From NCBI RefSeq assembly GCF_000006565.2, contig NC_031473.1, positions 1,557,903 through 1,621,902 of the forward strand: a stretch of 64,000 nucleotides of DNA, in the 5' to 3' direction. This document shows, in pieces, positions 30,849-43,200 of the stretch (position 1 is its first letter; each line of letters begins with the position of its first letter). A program made the position numbers and the translations under genes. The notes under the pieces were generated by a model. That model had not been told where the DNA came from, ran no database searches, and saw only the letters and a list, made by a program, of their open reading frames with translations. This stretch comes from Toxoplasma gondii ME49 (taxonomy: Eukaryota > Apicomplexa > Conoidasida > Eucoccidiorida > Sarcocystidae).

Positions 30849-31288
30849 AACGTCGACTTGAACGAAGGCCGTGCTGTGTCTCAGCGAGGTCGTCTCTCGC
30901 GGCTCTTCCTTTTCCCGTTGGCTTTTTCGCGGCGAAGTCACGCCTGCGCGAAGACGAGACGCACCGGCGTCGTTCCCCCTTGACGCAAGTGTGTGACGAG
31001 CTCCAGGCTCAGAAGTCACCGCCACCCGCATTCTGAGAATCGCAGCTGCAAGTATAGCGCCTGCTCCAGCGTCAGAAAACATCTGCCGGCTCGAGTGTCG
31101 GTCTCAAACGCTCCTGCGCATCGTATCTGATTTGTGCTGTCTAGCTCACTACGCAGCTCTAAAAAGAAAAGGGTAAACGACGTCCACCACGCGTCCACTT
31201 TGCTCGTTCCTTGAACTCGACAGAAGACATTCCCCTCAACTGTCCAAGGCGGCAAGACAGCGACGGCGACGATTCAGAAGCCCCGTCC
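30821..31288 (-). repeat. 468-bp inverted repeat, copy 2
   Basis: Reverse-complement copy of 24465-24932 with three visible substitutions and equal length. The nearly perfect match contrasts with unrelated flanks, except for a possible short extension at the 31288 end, where both copies have a GAAAA(AA)GCGGA-like sequence 10-20 bp outside. The copies are about 5.9 kb apart and bracket the cyclotransferase gene. Confidence 0.95.
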
Positions 31289-32614
31289 GGCCTTCCGCTT
31301 TTTTCAGCAGCCACACACCGCTGTAGAAGGCTCGAGGACATGCGTTCCTTTTGGCCAGTCCGTCTCGGATTTTCTCGCCGAAGGCTGCCGGCTTTTCTCC
31401 TTGCTTTCCATTGAAAGGCGATAGAAAGAAAAGAGATGTGTGTCTTTGAATCGTTTCTCCCAATGCCGAGCGAGAAAACGCTTCTCGCCGTCTCCCCGGC
31501 GCCGCTGTTCCGCGTTGTCTCCACTTCTTCTCTCCCAGTGTATCGTTCGGCAGAGTTCTTTCGCTGCTGCGTTGCACTTGCGGAGAGAGCTGGCGAAGTT
31601 CAGTTGGCTTTCCAGCCTGTCTTATCGTTTTCACTTCGTTGAGGTGATGTGGAGCTTCTCGGAAATGCTAAAAGTCCAGCCAGCGCATTCCCTCGAACGC
31701 GGAAAAGACGTCTTGCGTCGTTGCATGCGCGCGCCACAGATCCGCCAGATTCCTGACGTTCGTTCTCTCCGCGTTCTGAAAAAATTAAAAAGTTTCTTGC
31801 ACCTGCGACTTGAGACGCAGACAACCGAGATATGCGGGAACCCCCATCTCCAACACAGACGAAGTCTACAAAAACCCGCACGCATACACACTGCATAATA
31901 TATATTTATATACGTAAATATATGTAAATATCTATAAATATATGTTAATATCTTTATCTATATCTATATATATGTATATGTAAGTATGTGTAGATAATAT
32001 GTGCACAGATACGAGAGGTAAATATCTGTCTGCATGTAAACATGTCCCTGCAAAATGAATCGCTCTCGTTATTTGTATTTTTCGACCACCGTCTGGAGGA
32101 TTGAGCCTGGCACATGAGGCTGGCGGTGGCTGTCGCTGTTCGACCTTTTCTTCTCTGCGTGAAGCGTCTCTTCCTCCGGTCTGGACTTTCCGTCCTGGCT
32201 CCGAGAAATGGAGAACGTCGAATTTTTCGTCGGCGCTGCCGGGGGCAGACTTTTTTTTGTATTTTCTCCGGCGTCTCTCCCTGGGCCTCGAGCCGAGAAG
32301 ACGCGGAGATCAGACGTTTAAAGACAAAGTTTCGTTTTAAGAGGAAAGGTGAAAACAGCGAAGCGAGACGCCAGAGGAGCTCTTGTCTCTTCCGGCTTCC
32401 CTGTTGTCTTTGATGGACGCTGCCTCTCTCTCTCTTCTTCGTTTTTTCTGCTTTTTTCCGTTTTTTTCTTTTTCGCTCTCCTCTCCCTTCACTGAGCGGA
32501 CTTCTTTGGGGTCGGAAAGAAGACGAGAGCGCGACATCTGCTTCTCGGAGAGAGACACTCTCTTCTCCGATTCTTCTGCCGAGTAGAACAAATCATCCCC
32601 GCCCCCTTCCTACA
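31289..32614. other. 5' flank of the plus-strand secretory protein gene
   Basis: No conserved frame is seen. It contains a TA/TAAATA microsatellite (31896-31985) and a CT-rich stretch (32390-32600) that probably belongs to the 5' UTR of the gene starting at 32615. Confidence 0.5.
31896..31985. repeat. TAAATA/(TA)n microsatellite
   Basis: Imperfect tatgtaaatatctataaata-type repeat in the flank upstream of the gene at 32615. Confidence 0.85.
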
Positions 32615-35600
32615 ATGGTACCCTCTCTGTTTCTTCGTTCTCATCTCCACGTTCGTCCTCCGAGGAAGAAAACGCGGTGGACAGCCGACTCGACTGGGTT
32701 CTTGATCTCTCTGTTTTTCCTTGTTGCGGGATCTCCTCAGGTTCTGTCCCTGCAGCTTTCATCCTCCAGTGCTTCTCGTCTTCCCTCTCACTTCCGTCTC
32801 CCGTCGTTTTCGCTCTTGCCCGCTCTGCCTTCTTCTCGTTCTTCTCCTCTTTCTTCTCGTTCTCCTCCTCTTCCTTCTTGTCTCTCGTCTTCCTCTCGTC
32901 TCTTTTCAGTGCGGCCTTCAGCTGCTGCTGCTGCCGTGCCTGCACCTCCTGATGCGTCTGCCTCTCCCTTGCCTGTGGTCGCGGAGCTCGGAGGACAGAC
33001 CCTGCCGTCTACTCACTCGCTGCGATCCTTTCTGCGGTCCACGATTTCTGCTTCTTCGGCGTTTGTCTCCTCGGCGACTCGACAGTCAACGACTGGAGAA
33101 TTCACAAGCCGCGGAGCAATGGCCTCTTCGAGGGCGTGTGCACCCCAGGTGGAGGGAAAGAGATCTGAGAGCAGAAGAGTGTACGAGCGACGAAGCCTGC
33201 GCCGTCGCTGGTCGTCATACCTTCTCTTCTCCGCGTCCTGCGCAGAGCAGTCTGTTTCTTTCTCCTCTTCGTTTCTCTCTTCTACTCCTTCAACTCTGTC
33301 GTCTTCCCCTGCGTCTTCGCGCTTTCCCTCGTCTGTCTGCGAGGTGAAGCAAGTCGGGAGAACAAGAAACAGGAAAAAGGACAAACAGAGACACAAACCT
33401 CTTGCGAGTATCGGATTCGGAGGTGAGGAGAGGAAGGAGGAAACAAGACACACCGAGCGCCAGATTCGAGAAAAAAGGGATAACACACAAACAAAGAGCA
33501 TAGATTATGCTCTAGATGTCAATGTACGAGTTCTGTTGTCACGCGGGTTTCCAGTGAGAGGCATCGACCACTCAGGTTCCAGGAGGATCACTGCCGTCGT
33601 CCTAGGAACCATCGTTTCTCGAACATGCAGCCGACGGACCATACAAGTTGTTCCTTCACTCCGTTTTTCCGGTGCAGAATAGCTTTCTGTCGTCGGATAT
33701 GGGAGTCCAGCTCTTTCTGCATTCCTACGTACTGTTCAGTGTCCTCGGCAATGCAGTATCAGCAATCAGACACACCTTGTTTAACTGTAGGGAGTTCTCA
33801 TCTTCGAGACAGGATTGTGTTTTCTGGGGAGTGTATTCTACGAGTTGGACTACCGGTTCTCACGACGTCTGGCGTCACGTCTCGGCCTTTAGGACCTCAA
33901 CTGTCGGCAACTTATTATGTAGAGAACTCGTCCTGCGTCTGCCGATGTCTTTTGCCCTGGCAACAGCGCATGCACTGTTTCTAGGCTGTCGCGACACAGA
34001 CCATGCCTTTCCTTGACTGCGCATCTAGACTTGCCTTTCAGCCATAGCTGCGGCCACTGTTGTGTTTCAAAGCACTGCTTTTCCATCGCTCCTCAGTCTA
34101 TCACGCTGAGCAAGTTGCCGCGTCCGACACTCCGAGCATTGCAGAGACCACCGCGAGAGTTGGACGGTCGGGACATGTTCGCTCAGCGCATTTGGGAGAC
34201 AATCGTTCTGGTCCTCCGCGGGCTCCGCTGTGCATGTGGGGTGTATGTTGCGTTTTTTTCCCTTTGCTCCAGATGCGTTCACCTGACCTCCGTGAGTCCT
34301 GTCTGACGGCATTGATCGCGCGAGCGTCAGAGTTGTCTTTTCCTGTCGCTGGCGATTGGTGTGACATACATGATACAGACATTCCAGTTCTGTGTGACTG
34401 CTCGAGGCCGTCCCTGTCGTGGACGACGCGTTGTGTTTTTGTTTCCTTTTCCGTCTCCCTGACTCTGCGTGATTTGCAAGACACGATCCTTCCTCGTTGC
34501 GTGAGAATCTGAGGCGGATTCAGAAATGTGCAATCTTGCTTCCTTCCTGATGAAAATACACAAAAGAACGGTAGACCTATGGATCCCGTTCTTCATGGCC
34601 TTTTCTGGACTCCTTTTGAGATGCCTCGAGTTCTGCTGTTTCGATGTCTCTCTCTTCTACACCAGCACACCATTCTTTTCGTCTCCCTGTCGCTCCGTCT
34701 TTGTCATCCAAAAATAATTCAATTACTCGTCAATTCCCTGACGCGGAAATCAGACAGTTGTCGACCAAGCCTACAGGTCGTCCTCGACCCCTGTCGCATT
34801 CCTCTCGTTCTTCGGCTCTCTTCATTCCTGTGCAGTGTACCCTCTCACGCAACTCCTCTCCTTTTTTCTCTTCTCTGTCTTCTCGATTTTCTTCACCTTC
34901 GTCTTCTGCTCGTTCCTTTCTGTCCGTCCTTTGCAAGTTGAGAGCGACTTTGATGCTCACTTTCTCCCTGTGTTGACAGGTCCTGAAGCTGGCGACGATG
35001 TGGGTGAGGAGCGTGAAGAAACTCCGGGAGAGGTGTCTGATGAGAGTTTCCTGTCTTCCATGGGGGGGCGGACAAAGGCGCATTCTTCGGAGCCTTTCGA
35101 AGGCGTTTTGACCAACGAAGAACTACGAGAGATGGTGCGTCAAGGGTACATACACCGGGAAGATGAACGTCTTGACGATCCCGTGTCTTCTCCTTTTCTG
35201 ATCGACGGACCTCTTTTCAATGGTTCGAGCCCATTCGCTTCGCCGCCGTACGGTCCGATGACCCGCATGGTGCCCTACAATCGGTGAGTTCTGTGATTCA
35301 AGCGAACGCAAAAACAGGTGACAGAAAAGGATTTCCGCGTTTGCAGCCTCTTCTGACAGTGGCTCGGACTCTCGAGAGACATGGACAGATGCCTTTCAGG
35401 TTACTACGCCTTCAGCTGAGTCGCCAGAATCATCTGTGCATGCCAAGGACTCTTGGGGTTTCGAGCAATTTGCCATTTGCGAAACGCCGGCCGGGCGACC
35501 GGTTCGCCACGCACTCGCAGTCTGAAGTTGTTTCCTCGATTGGGGGCCTTCTCTGTGCATGCAGCAATATTTATGAAGACAAATCAACAGATCTACGTAC

Positions 35601-38600
35601 GCAAACGCCCAGAGATACTTACCGAGAGACTGGTGTCGCAGGAGGCAGGTGGCAACTTCTGTTGATCGAATGAGCGATGCATGCAGAGATTTATGTCGGT
35701 AGAACAAGCTGTCAGTAGCTAAAGATACAGATCTCGGTTGACCAAGACAACGATCGCGGCAGTGCTAGGACGGAAGAAGAACAGTAGATGTAGACTCGGT
35801 TTCAGGAAGAGAACTGTCAAGATAGAGAGAGACGTCGACAATATCGCGAGTTTTCAGTGTTTCTCTCAGTACATCCGTGGTGTCCGCTACGCGGTTTGCA
35901 TGATTTGTTTCAGATCCTTGAGCACAATTCCGACATTCGCAGATGTGGGCAAGGCGAATGCGACGCAGGCGATTCCGTTCATCAACTCGACTGCCAGCGT
36001 CGAGGATTTTTTCGGATTTGTGGAGAATCGGACAGTCGACTGGGAGTTCTTCTCTCCGCCCGGTAGTCGATTCGAGAGAACAGAGACGGGGGTCGTGATG
36101 ACTCCACCAATCTTCCCGAACCGCGTCTATTTCTTTTCGAGAGAAGACATCGACGACGGAGTCTACGATGACCCCTACGCAGATGGGCTCGTGCGCAGTG
36201 CAGACCCAAGTTTTTTAAATCCAGTGTCGCCAGCTCTCCGCTCTGGAAGAAGGCGAGACGAACATCGCCGAACAGACACAGGTAGAGTGGCAAGAAGAAG
36301 CGGCGCCACCAGCTTCCGAGAGGGAAGACGCGGAAAAGAGAGACGCGGAAAAGAGAGACACGGAGAGAAGAAGGAAGATAGGAAGAGAACAGGAGGGATG
36401 ACGGAAGAGAGGCAGAGGAGAAGAGAGAGAGGGAGAGGAGACGGCATATATACATATATATATATATATATATAAGGAGAGAGAGAAGAGAGAAGAAAAA
36501 GAATGAGGAAGAGAGAAAGCGAGACTCGTACACGGTGAACAACCCACCACGGAGAGAGAGTCCATCCTCGTCGAGCGATGTACGGTACAAACGGAGCTGC
36601 ATTTTGACTTTTCTTGATAGAATGCGTAAATGCCTTCCGACGCCCAAGACGAGAGAGGGAGATCTTGACAGGGTGAGAGGTGCAGGAAACACTCCTGGGA
36701 CCCGTGGGTATGTGTCAATGAGAAAGTAGCCTTTCGAAATCAGGATCTCCCTTCTGTTTTTTTTCACAAAAACATTTCCTGAATTGGCTTCCCTCTAAAA
36801 CGCCGCAGGTCAAAAACAGCGACGACGCTGGCGAATGGATGACGTCGAAAACGACATCCCTCGGGGGAACTGGACCGTAAAAAATGATATCTACAAGGTA
36901 ACGCGATTAAAAACATATATGTGCACATCGAGATGTTGACACAGACATAAACACTTGAATTTACAAGAAATGGAAGTGAAGAATGGGACCTCCAAAGGAT
37001 TGATCTGTGTATGTTCCGTTCCTCTTGAAGACTGGTAGTTGTTGACCTTTCTGCGTTTCATGCGTGCGTCGAACTTTCCTCCTCTGTCATCTGAGTCTGT
37101 TCTGTCTGGGTCAAACTTTCTCGGCATACCATCTTCATTCCTCCAAATCTCTTTAGTGCACTAGTGAAGAAGTCGTGATGTTTGAACAAAGAATTCTTTC
37201 TACCAGCACCGTCTGCCGCTTGCTTTTTTCAGGACATGCTCGACTCCATCGACTGGGAAAGAGAGTGGCCTCACCACTGTGACCAGAACTACTTCAAGAG
37301 GTAGTGATTTTCTCGAGACTTTCTGTTCTCCTTTTTCTTTTCCTCGAACCAGTTCGAGGACGTTTTTTCCCCTCGGTTTTCAATGCATTGTCCTTCTTTC
37401 TCTCGAAGCAGTTCTGCAGATCTCTTCTCCTGTGTTCCTTCGCTTCCGTCCCCTCTCTCCCTGTGGAGGCGTTTCTTGGCTCTTCAGATGCGTGTCTTCT
37501 CTTTCGCCGCTCCCTCCCAGACTCCGCCTCGCAGCTGTAGACACTCGACGCAGAGCGAGGAAGAAGAAAGCGTTTTCTCTGTGTTCCGCCGGCTGTCGTT
37601 GGTCGCTGGAGAACGCCCAGACCTGCTCGCCGGCGTTCTTTGCGTGTGTGGGCGCAGGTCGGATGTGGCAACCCTCCTCGGTGACAATGACAGAAATGAA
37701 GACAGTTACTGGGACCCGCAGTTTCTTGGCGGCGTCGATACGTACCCGAAGGCGCATGCAGGCGGAATGAATTTCACTTGGCCGCTGTACTGGGTCCCCT
37801 GGCTGGCGAAGAAGTTTCCGCGGCGAGGCGGTCAGCCCATCAAGTCCGAAATCTTCAACTTAGGAGGCGTCGAACCTCTCCAGGTAGAACTCCGTGTTCA
37901 ACATGGAAAGGGGAAAGGGATCTGAAAACGCTTCCAGTCAGTGCCTGTTGCGTTCTTGCGGTTTTCAGAAGAAGATGAGGCGCCATACGCATGCAGACTC
38001 GGGATCTCCTGATTCGCGTTGGGATTCCGTTTCCAGCAGGCGCGAAACGATCAGGGAAAGACTCTGGAAGTGCAAGTGCAGAGAGGAGATGATTGGCTGA
38101 GAGGGGACTCGGGGAGATACGCGGCTTCACGCAGTTCCTCGTCTTTCCTGGGTACACGGGATTCGTCTCTCTCTCTCTCGGCTCCTTCTTCCTTTGTTGC
38201 CCTAATCTGCAGACAGTTGTGTACTCTGCGTTGCTCTGCTTCTCCTTCCCCTCCCCCCTTCTTCGTTTTCTGTGTGCGGCGTTTCCCTCGTGGTCGCCTC
38301 GCGTTTCTTCTTCTCTCCACTGATGTGTGTCTCCAGGGTCCTTCGTTTCTCTCTTCCGCTCAGATTTGGTTCTTCCCGGACGGCTGTGAGTCTTCGCACC
38401 CAGGCTTTTGTGCCGTGAAGCTGGTCTCGCGTCCAGGATGGAACTTGCCGTTCCGCATCAAGCTCTGGATAAAAGGAAGCTCCGTGTGCGTCCCCCTTCC
38501 GGCATCCTCCACTCCCGGTGGCGAGACGGCTAGAGGCGGCGAAGAGTCAGAGAGAGGCTCAGGAAGAAAACCGCGCCGACTGGAGAGACGAAAGGGCGAA

Positions 38601-40264
38601 GCAACGCGGTGGGCCAAGTTCAGGAGTACAGTCACAGCGGGACCGTTCAACAGAGAAGACGCCGACTACGTCGCCTACTCGCTCAGCTTCTGCAGGTACG
38701 CTGCATGCGAGGGAGTGCCGAATGCGTTCGCGGTGGACGTCTTCCTGGGTCTTTGAATCGAGCGTTCGTTGCTTGCAGTCAGGCGGTCAGGATGCCTGCG
38801 AGAAGAAGGTTGTGAACCGCGGCGTTTTTCTTGTCTCTTTCGCGCGTTTCCCTCGTCCGCATTGTTCATTCGTGGACAAGGTGGTCGAGCCAAGGAGCAG
38901 ACAGGCTTTCAGTCTCGGCGTGCACGGGAAGGTGGAGAGCACTAGCTTCCAAGCGGTTCTCTCCCCGTTCCAGAGTTTGGTCGACTTGCCCCGCTGCAGT
39001 CTTTTTCTCAGGGTGTCGGCGACATCAACGAAAGCATTCGCGTTGGCTCGTCTCTCCCTCTGGAAGGTGTCGTCGCCTCTTTTACTTGTTTCATCTGGGC
39101 TTCCTACGTCGGCAAAATCTCCCCTCGTCCGTGCGTCGGTGAACGCTGGACGCCGCTGGTGCTGTCTCTGCACTCAACATGGCGGCGGCGAAAAGCGGGA
39201 GACAAGTTTTCTTCACTTTGATGTCTTGGGCAGATTACCAGCCTTTCCCTTGTGTACTGACAGAGGCCTTGCTTGAGGTGTCTACGTGGTTGCCCGAGTC
39301 CGAGGAAGACAGTGCCTTTTGGAAGTCACTCTCTCCTACGACATCTGGAGAATGTTCGGCGCGACACTGAAACCAGGTGGAATCATCCTAGATTTGTCTG
39401 CATGCGCAAAGAATGCTATCTTTATTCGGTCTTCGCTCTTGCTCTCAGGCTCCTCGACAAACGCAGTTTTCTCTGTCGGCCCAACCCACCTTTCCCTCCG
39501 TTCTTCCCACCTGATTCTTCTTCTTCCTCTTCTTCCTCCTCTTCTTCCTCTTCTTCTTCCTCTTCTTCTTCATCTTGTTCGTTTTCTTCGTCTTCTCCGA
39601 TCATTTTCAATCCGGAGACGGACGTGGTTTTAGGGGCAGCGGGAGACATCGAAATCGGTGTCGCGGTCGCTGAAGAAGACTGGGAATGGGATGACGGACA
39701 CTGGGCAATGGAACAATGGCTCAAGTTGCAGTCTGCGTATCCAGACGACTTGGAGCTCGAGACCATTCTTCCTGCTAGGTAAGCGAGTTGCCTGGAGAGA
39801 ACGCGGCAAGCACGAGCGTAGCATTCACAAGGACTGACTGTGCGGTTTTCAGACAGACTACACGAGTGCCCGTGGAAGAAGGCGAGCGGAAGCTGGCATC
39901 GAGAGGAAACGACCCTCGCTAGGTGCTGAAGGAAGAACGGAACCGGAGACAAAAAAGAGACAGAGACGACAGAAGAGAGGGACAGCAGCAGAGAGCCGAA
40001 ACGATAGGAGAGGAAAAAGGACGAAAAACAAGAGAAAACTCGAAGAGAAAACGCCAATTTTTTGAGTGTCGAGATTCGTCTTCTCTGTCTTTGTTGTTTT
40101 TCTATCTCAGCTTCACCAACAGCGACATGTTCGAAAATTACAAATATCGAGATATTCCCGACAAGCACTTTGCCAAGTACATGCCTCCGATGTTACCCCA
40201 TCTCAATTTTACAGACGACGAGTTGGAGCAGGTGTATTCTTTTCCTCGAAGGCATGGCTATTGA
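32615..40264 (+). CDS. Conserved apicomplexan-type secretory protein with MATH-like region (unknown function)
   Basis: I do not recognise the family. Ten exons fit with consistent phase: 32615-33422, 34980-35283, 35914-36281, 36809-36897, 37233-37300, 37658-37883, 38364-38695, 39266-39376, 39449-39778, 40111-40264, giving about 929 residues. The start ATG precedes a basic N-region and a hydrophobic segment (FLISLFFLVAG, near 30-40), then about 200 Ser/Arg-rich residues, which could be a signal peptide or anchor plus a transit-like region. Later exons carry seven Asn-x-Ser/Thr sequons, arguing for passage through the ER. SEIFNLGG ... IWFFPDG ... FRIKLWI resembles the start of a MATH/TRAF fold. 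Conserved-looking blocks are FTWPLYWVPWLAKKF and DMFENYKYRDIPDKHF. Exon 9 holds a long Ser run. The exon at 39266-39376 is least sure: another frame there (VTLSYDIWRMFGA) looks more protein-like but does not join in phase. Confidence 0.75.
36320..36360. repeat. GACGCGGAAAAGA tandem repeat in intron
   Basis: Three imperfect units (gacgcggaaaagaga, gacgcggaaaagaga, gacacggagagaag) lie 40 bp inside the third intron of the secretory protein gene, followed by a TA microsatellite at 36448-36474. Confidence 0.8.
39509..39595 (+). repeat. (TCTTCC)n tract encoding poly-Ser in exon 9
   Basis: TCT/TCC repeat encoding about 20 consecutive Ser followed by CSFSSSS, immediately before the conserved block PIIFNPETDVVLGAAGDIE. 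It could instead be a pyrimidine tract of an intron if an unseen acceptor lies near 39598, but the frame is open throughout. Confidence 0.8.
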
Positions 40265-43200
40265 TTCGTGTTTCATTCTTCATATCTCTCCGTTTTCGGT
40301 TCTCTGTTCTCCTGTTTTTCTTCTGCTTTTCTCTCGGCGTTTCTCCCGGCCTCCCCTTTCGTTTCCCTTCTGTCGCTCTTCTTTTCCTCGTCTTTCTCCT
40401 GCTTTTCTCCTTCCGTTTTTTCAGTTCGTCTGTCTTCTCGTTGCTCTCCATTTTGCGTTTTCCTGTTTGTTTTTCTTGTCAAAGGTGTCCTGCGACATCG
40501 CCTTCCTGTCCACCACATAGAACGCGACTGTTTCCCCTTTCTTCGCTTCTTTAAACATCCGTGCTTCTGTCTGTCTCTCTCCGTTCCCTGCAATCTTGTT
40601 CGACCTCGACTCGTCAAAAGCGTTGCACAGTGACAGTCTTCTTCAGACTCGGGCGTCTTCAACACCGTACCACATCAAGAGATGTTTTCGCGAAACCTAG
40701 CCGTGGAGACTGCGTAGTAACAGGGCATATAGCGTCAGTGCACGTTTAGATTCTTTTGACAGGTGCTCTGCCTCACGGCTGCTTCTTTTTTTAGAAGGCT
40801 TTTGAATCGGACTGGATTTCGCTTTGCTTCAGACAGATCTCTGCCACACACGCAGCGCTTTCTGACGGAGGGAATGCAGAAAAAACAAAATTTTGACGTC
40901 ATCTTTTCCACAGTTTGCCGCTGTTCTTTTAGGATTCGTTCCCTCTGCTGAAAAAGTCAACTCAACAAGCTGAGGGGCGCGGGTTTACACCTTTCATTTC
41001 CCCTCTGTTCTTTCAACGTGGAAAGTTCCCCTTTGTCATATTGTAAAAGTTGATCCCCTTCACTTTTCTTGGCTCGGTCGCTTCGCAGATGCCCATTTCC
41101 TGTCGCGCTGTTTCTCTAGCGCGCTGCTGAGCTCTGCCTGGCGAGTGCCAAAGGCCGTCAGTCTAGAATTTCTCTAGTTTTCCCGCTAGGAAGTCCTTTG
41201 CAGATGCCTTCGTTCTTCGTATTCCACACGATGCAGGGACGCGTAGAAACTCCTTGAAATTCGAGTGGATATATTTCGTGCTAACATGCGTGTCGTGCAC
41301 TGCCTGTCGCGTAAGTAAGTGCATCGTTCAGCGCGAGTCCGGTTCTGACAGAAAGACAAGGAAAAGGACCGGCAAGAAAAGCCAGAATCCAACGCAACAC
41401 ACATGTGGCGAGAGTGCGACGCAGGGGGGGGGCACACGCCTGGAACGGAACCAATGTGGCAAAACCTCGGCGTCGGAGGATACCGATATGGAGTTTTGTT
41501 GCCGTCTTCAGCAATACAGTCGAGTGGTGCTGCACAGCAACCGTAAAACACTTACTTGTCTGTATCTCAAAATAGACTCCTCGTCGGAATACCCTAGGCG
41601 CTTTAAGGTCTCTGGGTGCGGTAGAGCAAGCTGAATGCACGGGCTTGTTACTTTGCAGAAAAACCTTGACCTCCGTAGCTTCTGCTCAAAGACCACCGAG
41701 GCAACCTGATGGACAACTCGTCTTCTTTCCTTCGAAACGGAAATGACCCGTTCTCTCGCCGTTTTCTAGTGTACAATAATCCAAGATAGATTTTTCAGAA
41801 CTTAATTATCCGAGAGATCTTCATCAGACCTTAATCCGTCCTAATACCTCGAGCAAACACAGACGCCACCGAAGTCGGGATCGCGATATCTGTGCTGTGT
41901 GGGATAGCCTTTTAGCCGCAGGAGCAGATCTTAATGCAAAGCAGGGTCAACAAGGACACAGACCTCAGCAAAGCAGAGCCCGTTGGAAAATCCTCTTTGA
42001 TTTCCGGGCTTTTTTCCTCGGTTCGTTTGCGGTCCTAGACAGGGACTGTTCTCATTTCCGCAGTTGCCTTCTCCCTGGAGAGTGCTGCTCTGTTTGCTTG
42101 CCCGAAGCCATGTCGTTGTATCGCGTCCACCGAGTCAAGCTACACAGTTCTTGATCCGAAATGTTTCTGTCCAGAGACAATGTCTGCTTGCCGAGTTCGG
42201 TCTATTTCTGACCCAAATAGGCAGTTCGCGGCCACATCGGCGAATTCAGTAGTTCCTGTCCCACTTGGACTGTGTCTGATGCGCGGCACACAAAGCAGAG
42301 CACAAACCGCAGTGCACAGTGACTGGCTATGGCAGAAATAGTCGCGAACCAGCGGTTCTGCAGGGTGGGGGGGATTACTTCTAGCATCGCACACTATGCT
42401 CGAAAAGAGCGTTCTGGTGAGGAAATAAATGCTAACGTCACAAATCCTGAACTGTGCAGTGCTGAATCGCGAACCATTTGTCTAGACACGAGGTCTACCT
42501 CTATTCAGAGGATTACAGACCAAGGCCTGGCTGTGATCTTCATGTTCTTGACGCCGGCTTCGCAGGTCAGATTCCTTTAGCAGCGTGCACGCTGTTCTGT
42601 GGGTTCTTCGCGTATTCGCTAGTACCAAAGTTTTAGAGAAAACGCCTGCGCTCTACTGTAGGCGCATGCCTGCTCAGATGCTGCACGAGGCAATACATTC
42701 GTCAGCGCAAATGTACAATATACATATACATACATACAGATATGAGTATATATTATATATATAGGTTTATGAGCATAAACCGCGTTTGAAAACGAACGCT
42801 GCGAACGCCAAAAATCTCTAAAGTGTTTCTGCGCTTACTATCGTTCGTACAATCTCGTGGAAGGATCTTGACAATCCAAAGATATCCTGTTTCGAAAAAA
42901 TACTACGTAGGGACGCCGAAACTAGCTGGAATCTTGAGCGTTCCATAAGGGGCTTATAGTATCGGTCTCTGCGACATTTGAATGTGACTTTCTTGAAGGA
43001 GGGATCTCTCTGGATTGCCAGGATCTTGGAATTTCTGAAGCGGCATGTGTAACTTGTGTGGTAGGTCTGCCGGGAGCAAGAAGCCGAGCTTAATTTTCTA
43101 CCGTTCACGTTCCCCATCCTTTGCGAAGTATTTAGGCTTAGTATGTGGCGAAAAAGCATAACTTCTGTGAAACCTGTGTCCTACAACTAGACACTTCTTC

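Noticed and set aside
33423..34979. Additional plus-strand exons of the secretory protein gene in its first long intron
   Set aside because: Short open frames exist, but none gives conserved-looking sequence, and the direct junction 33422 to 34980 keeps phase.
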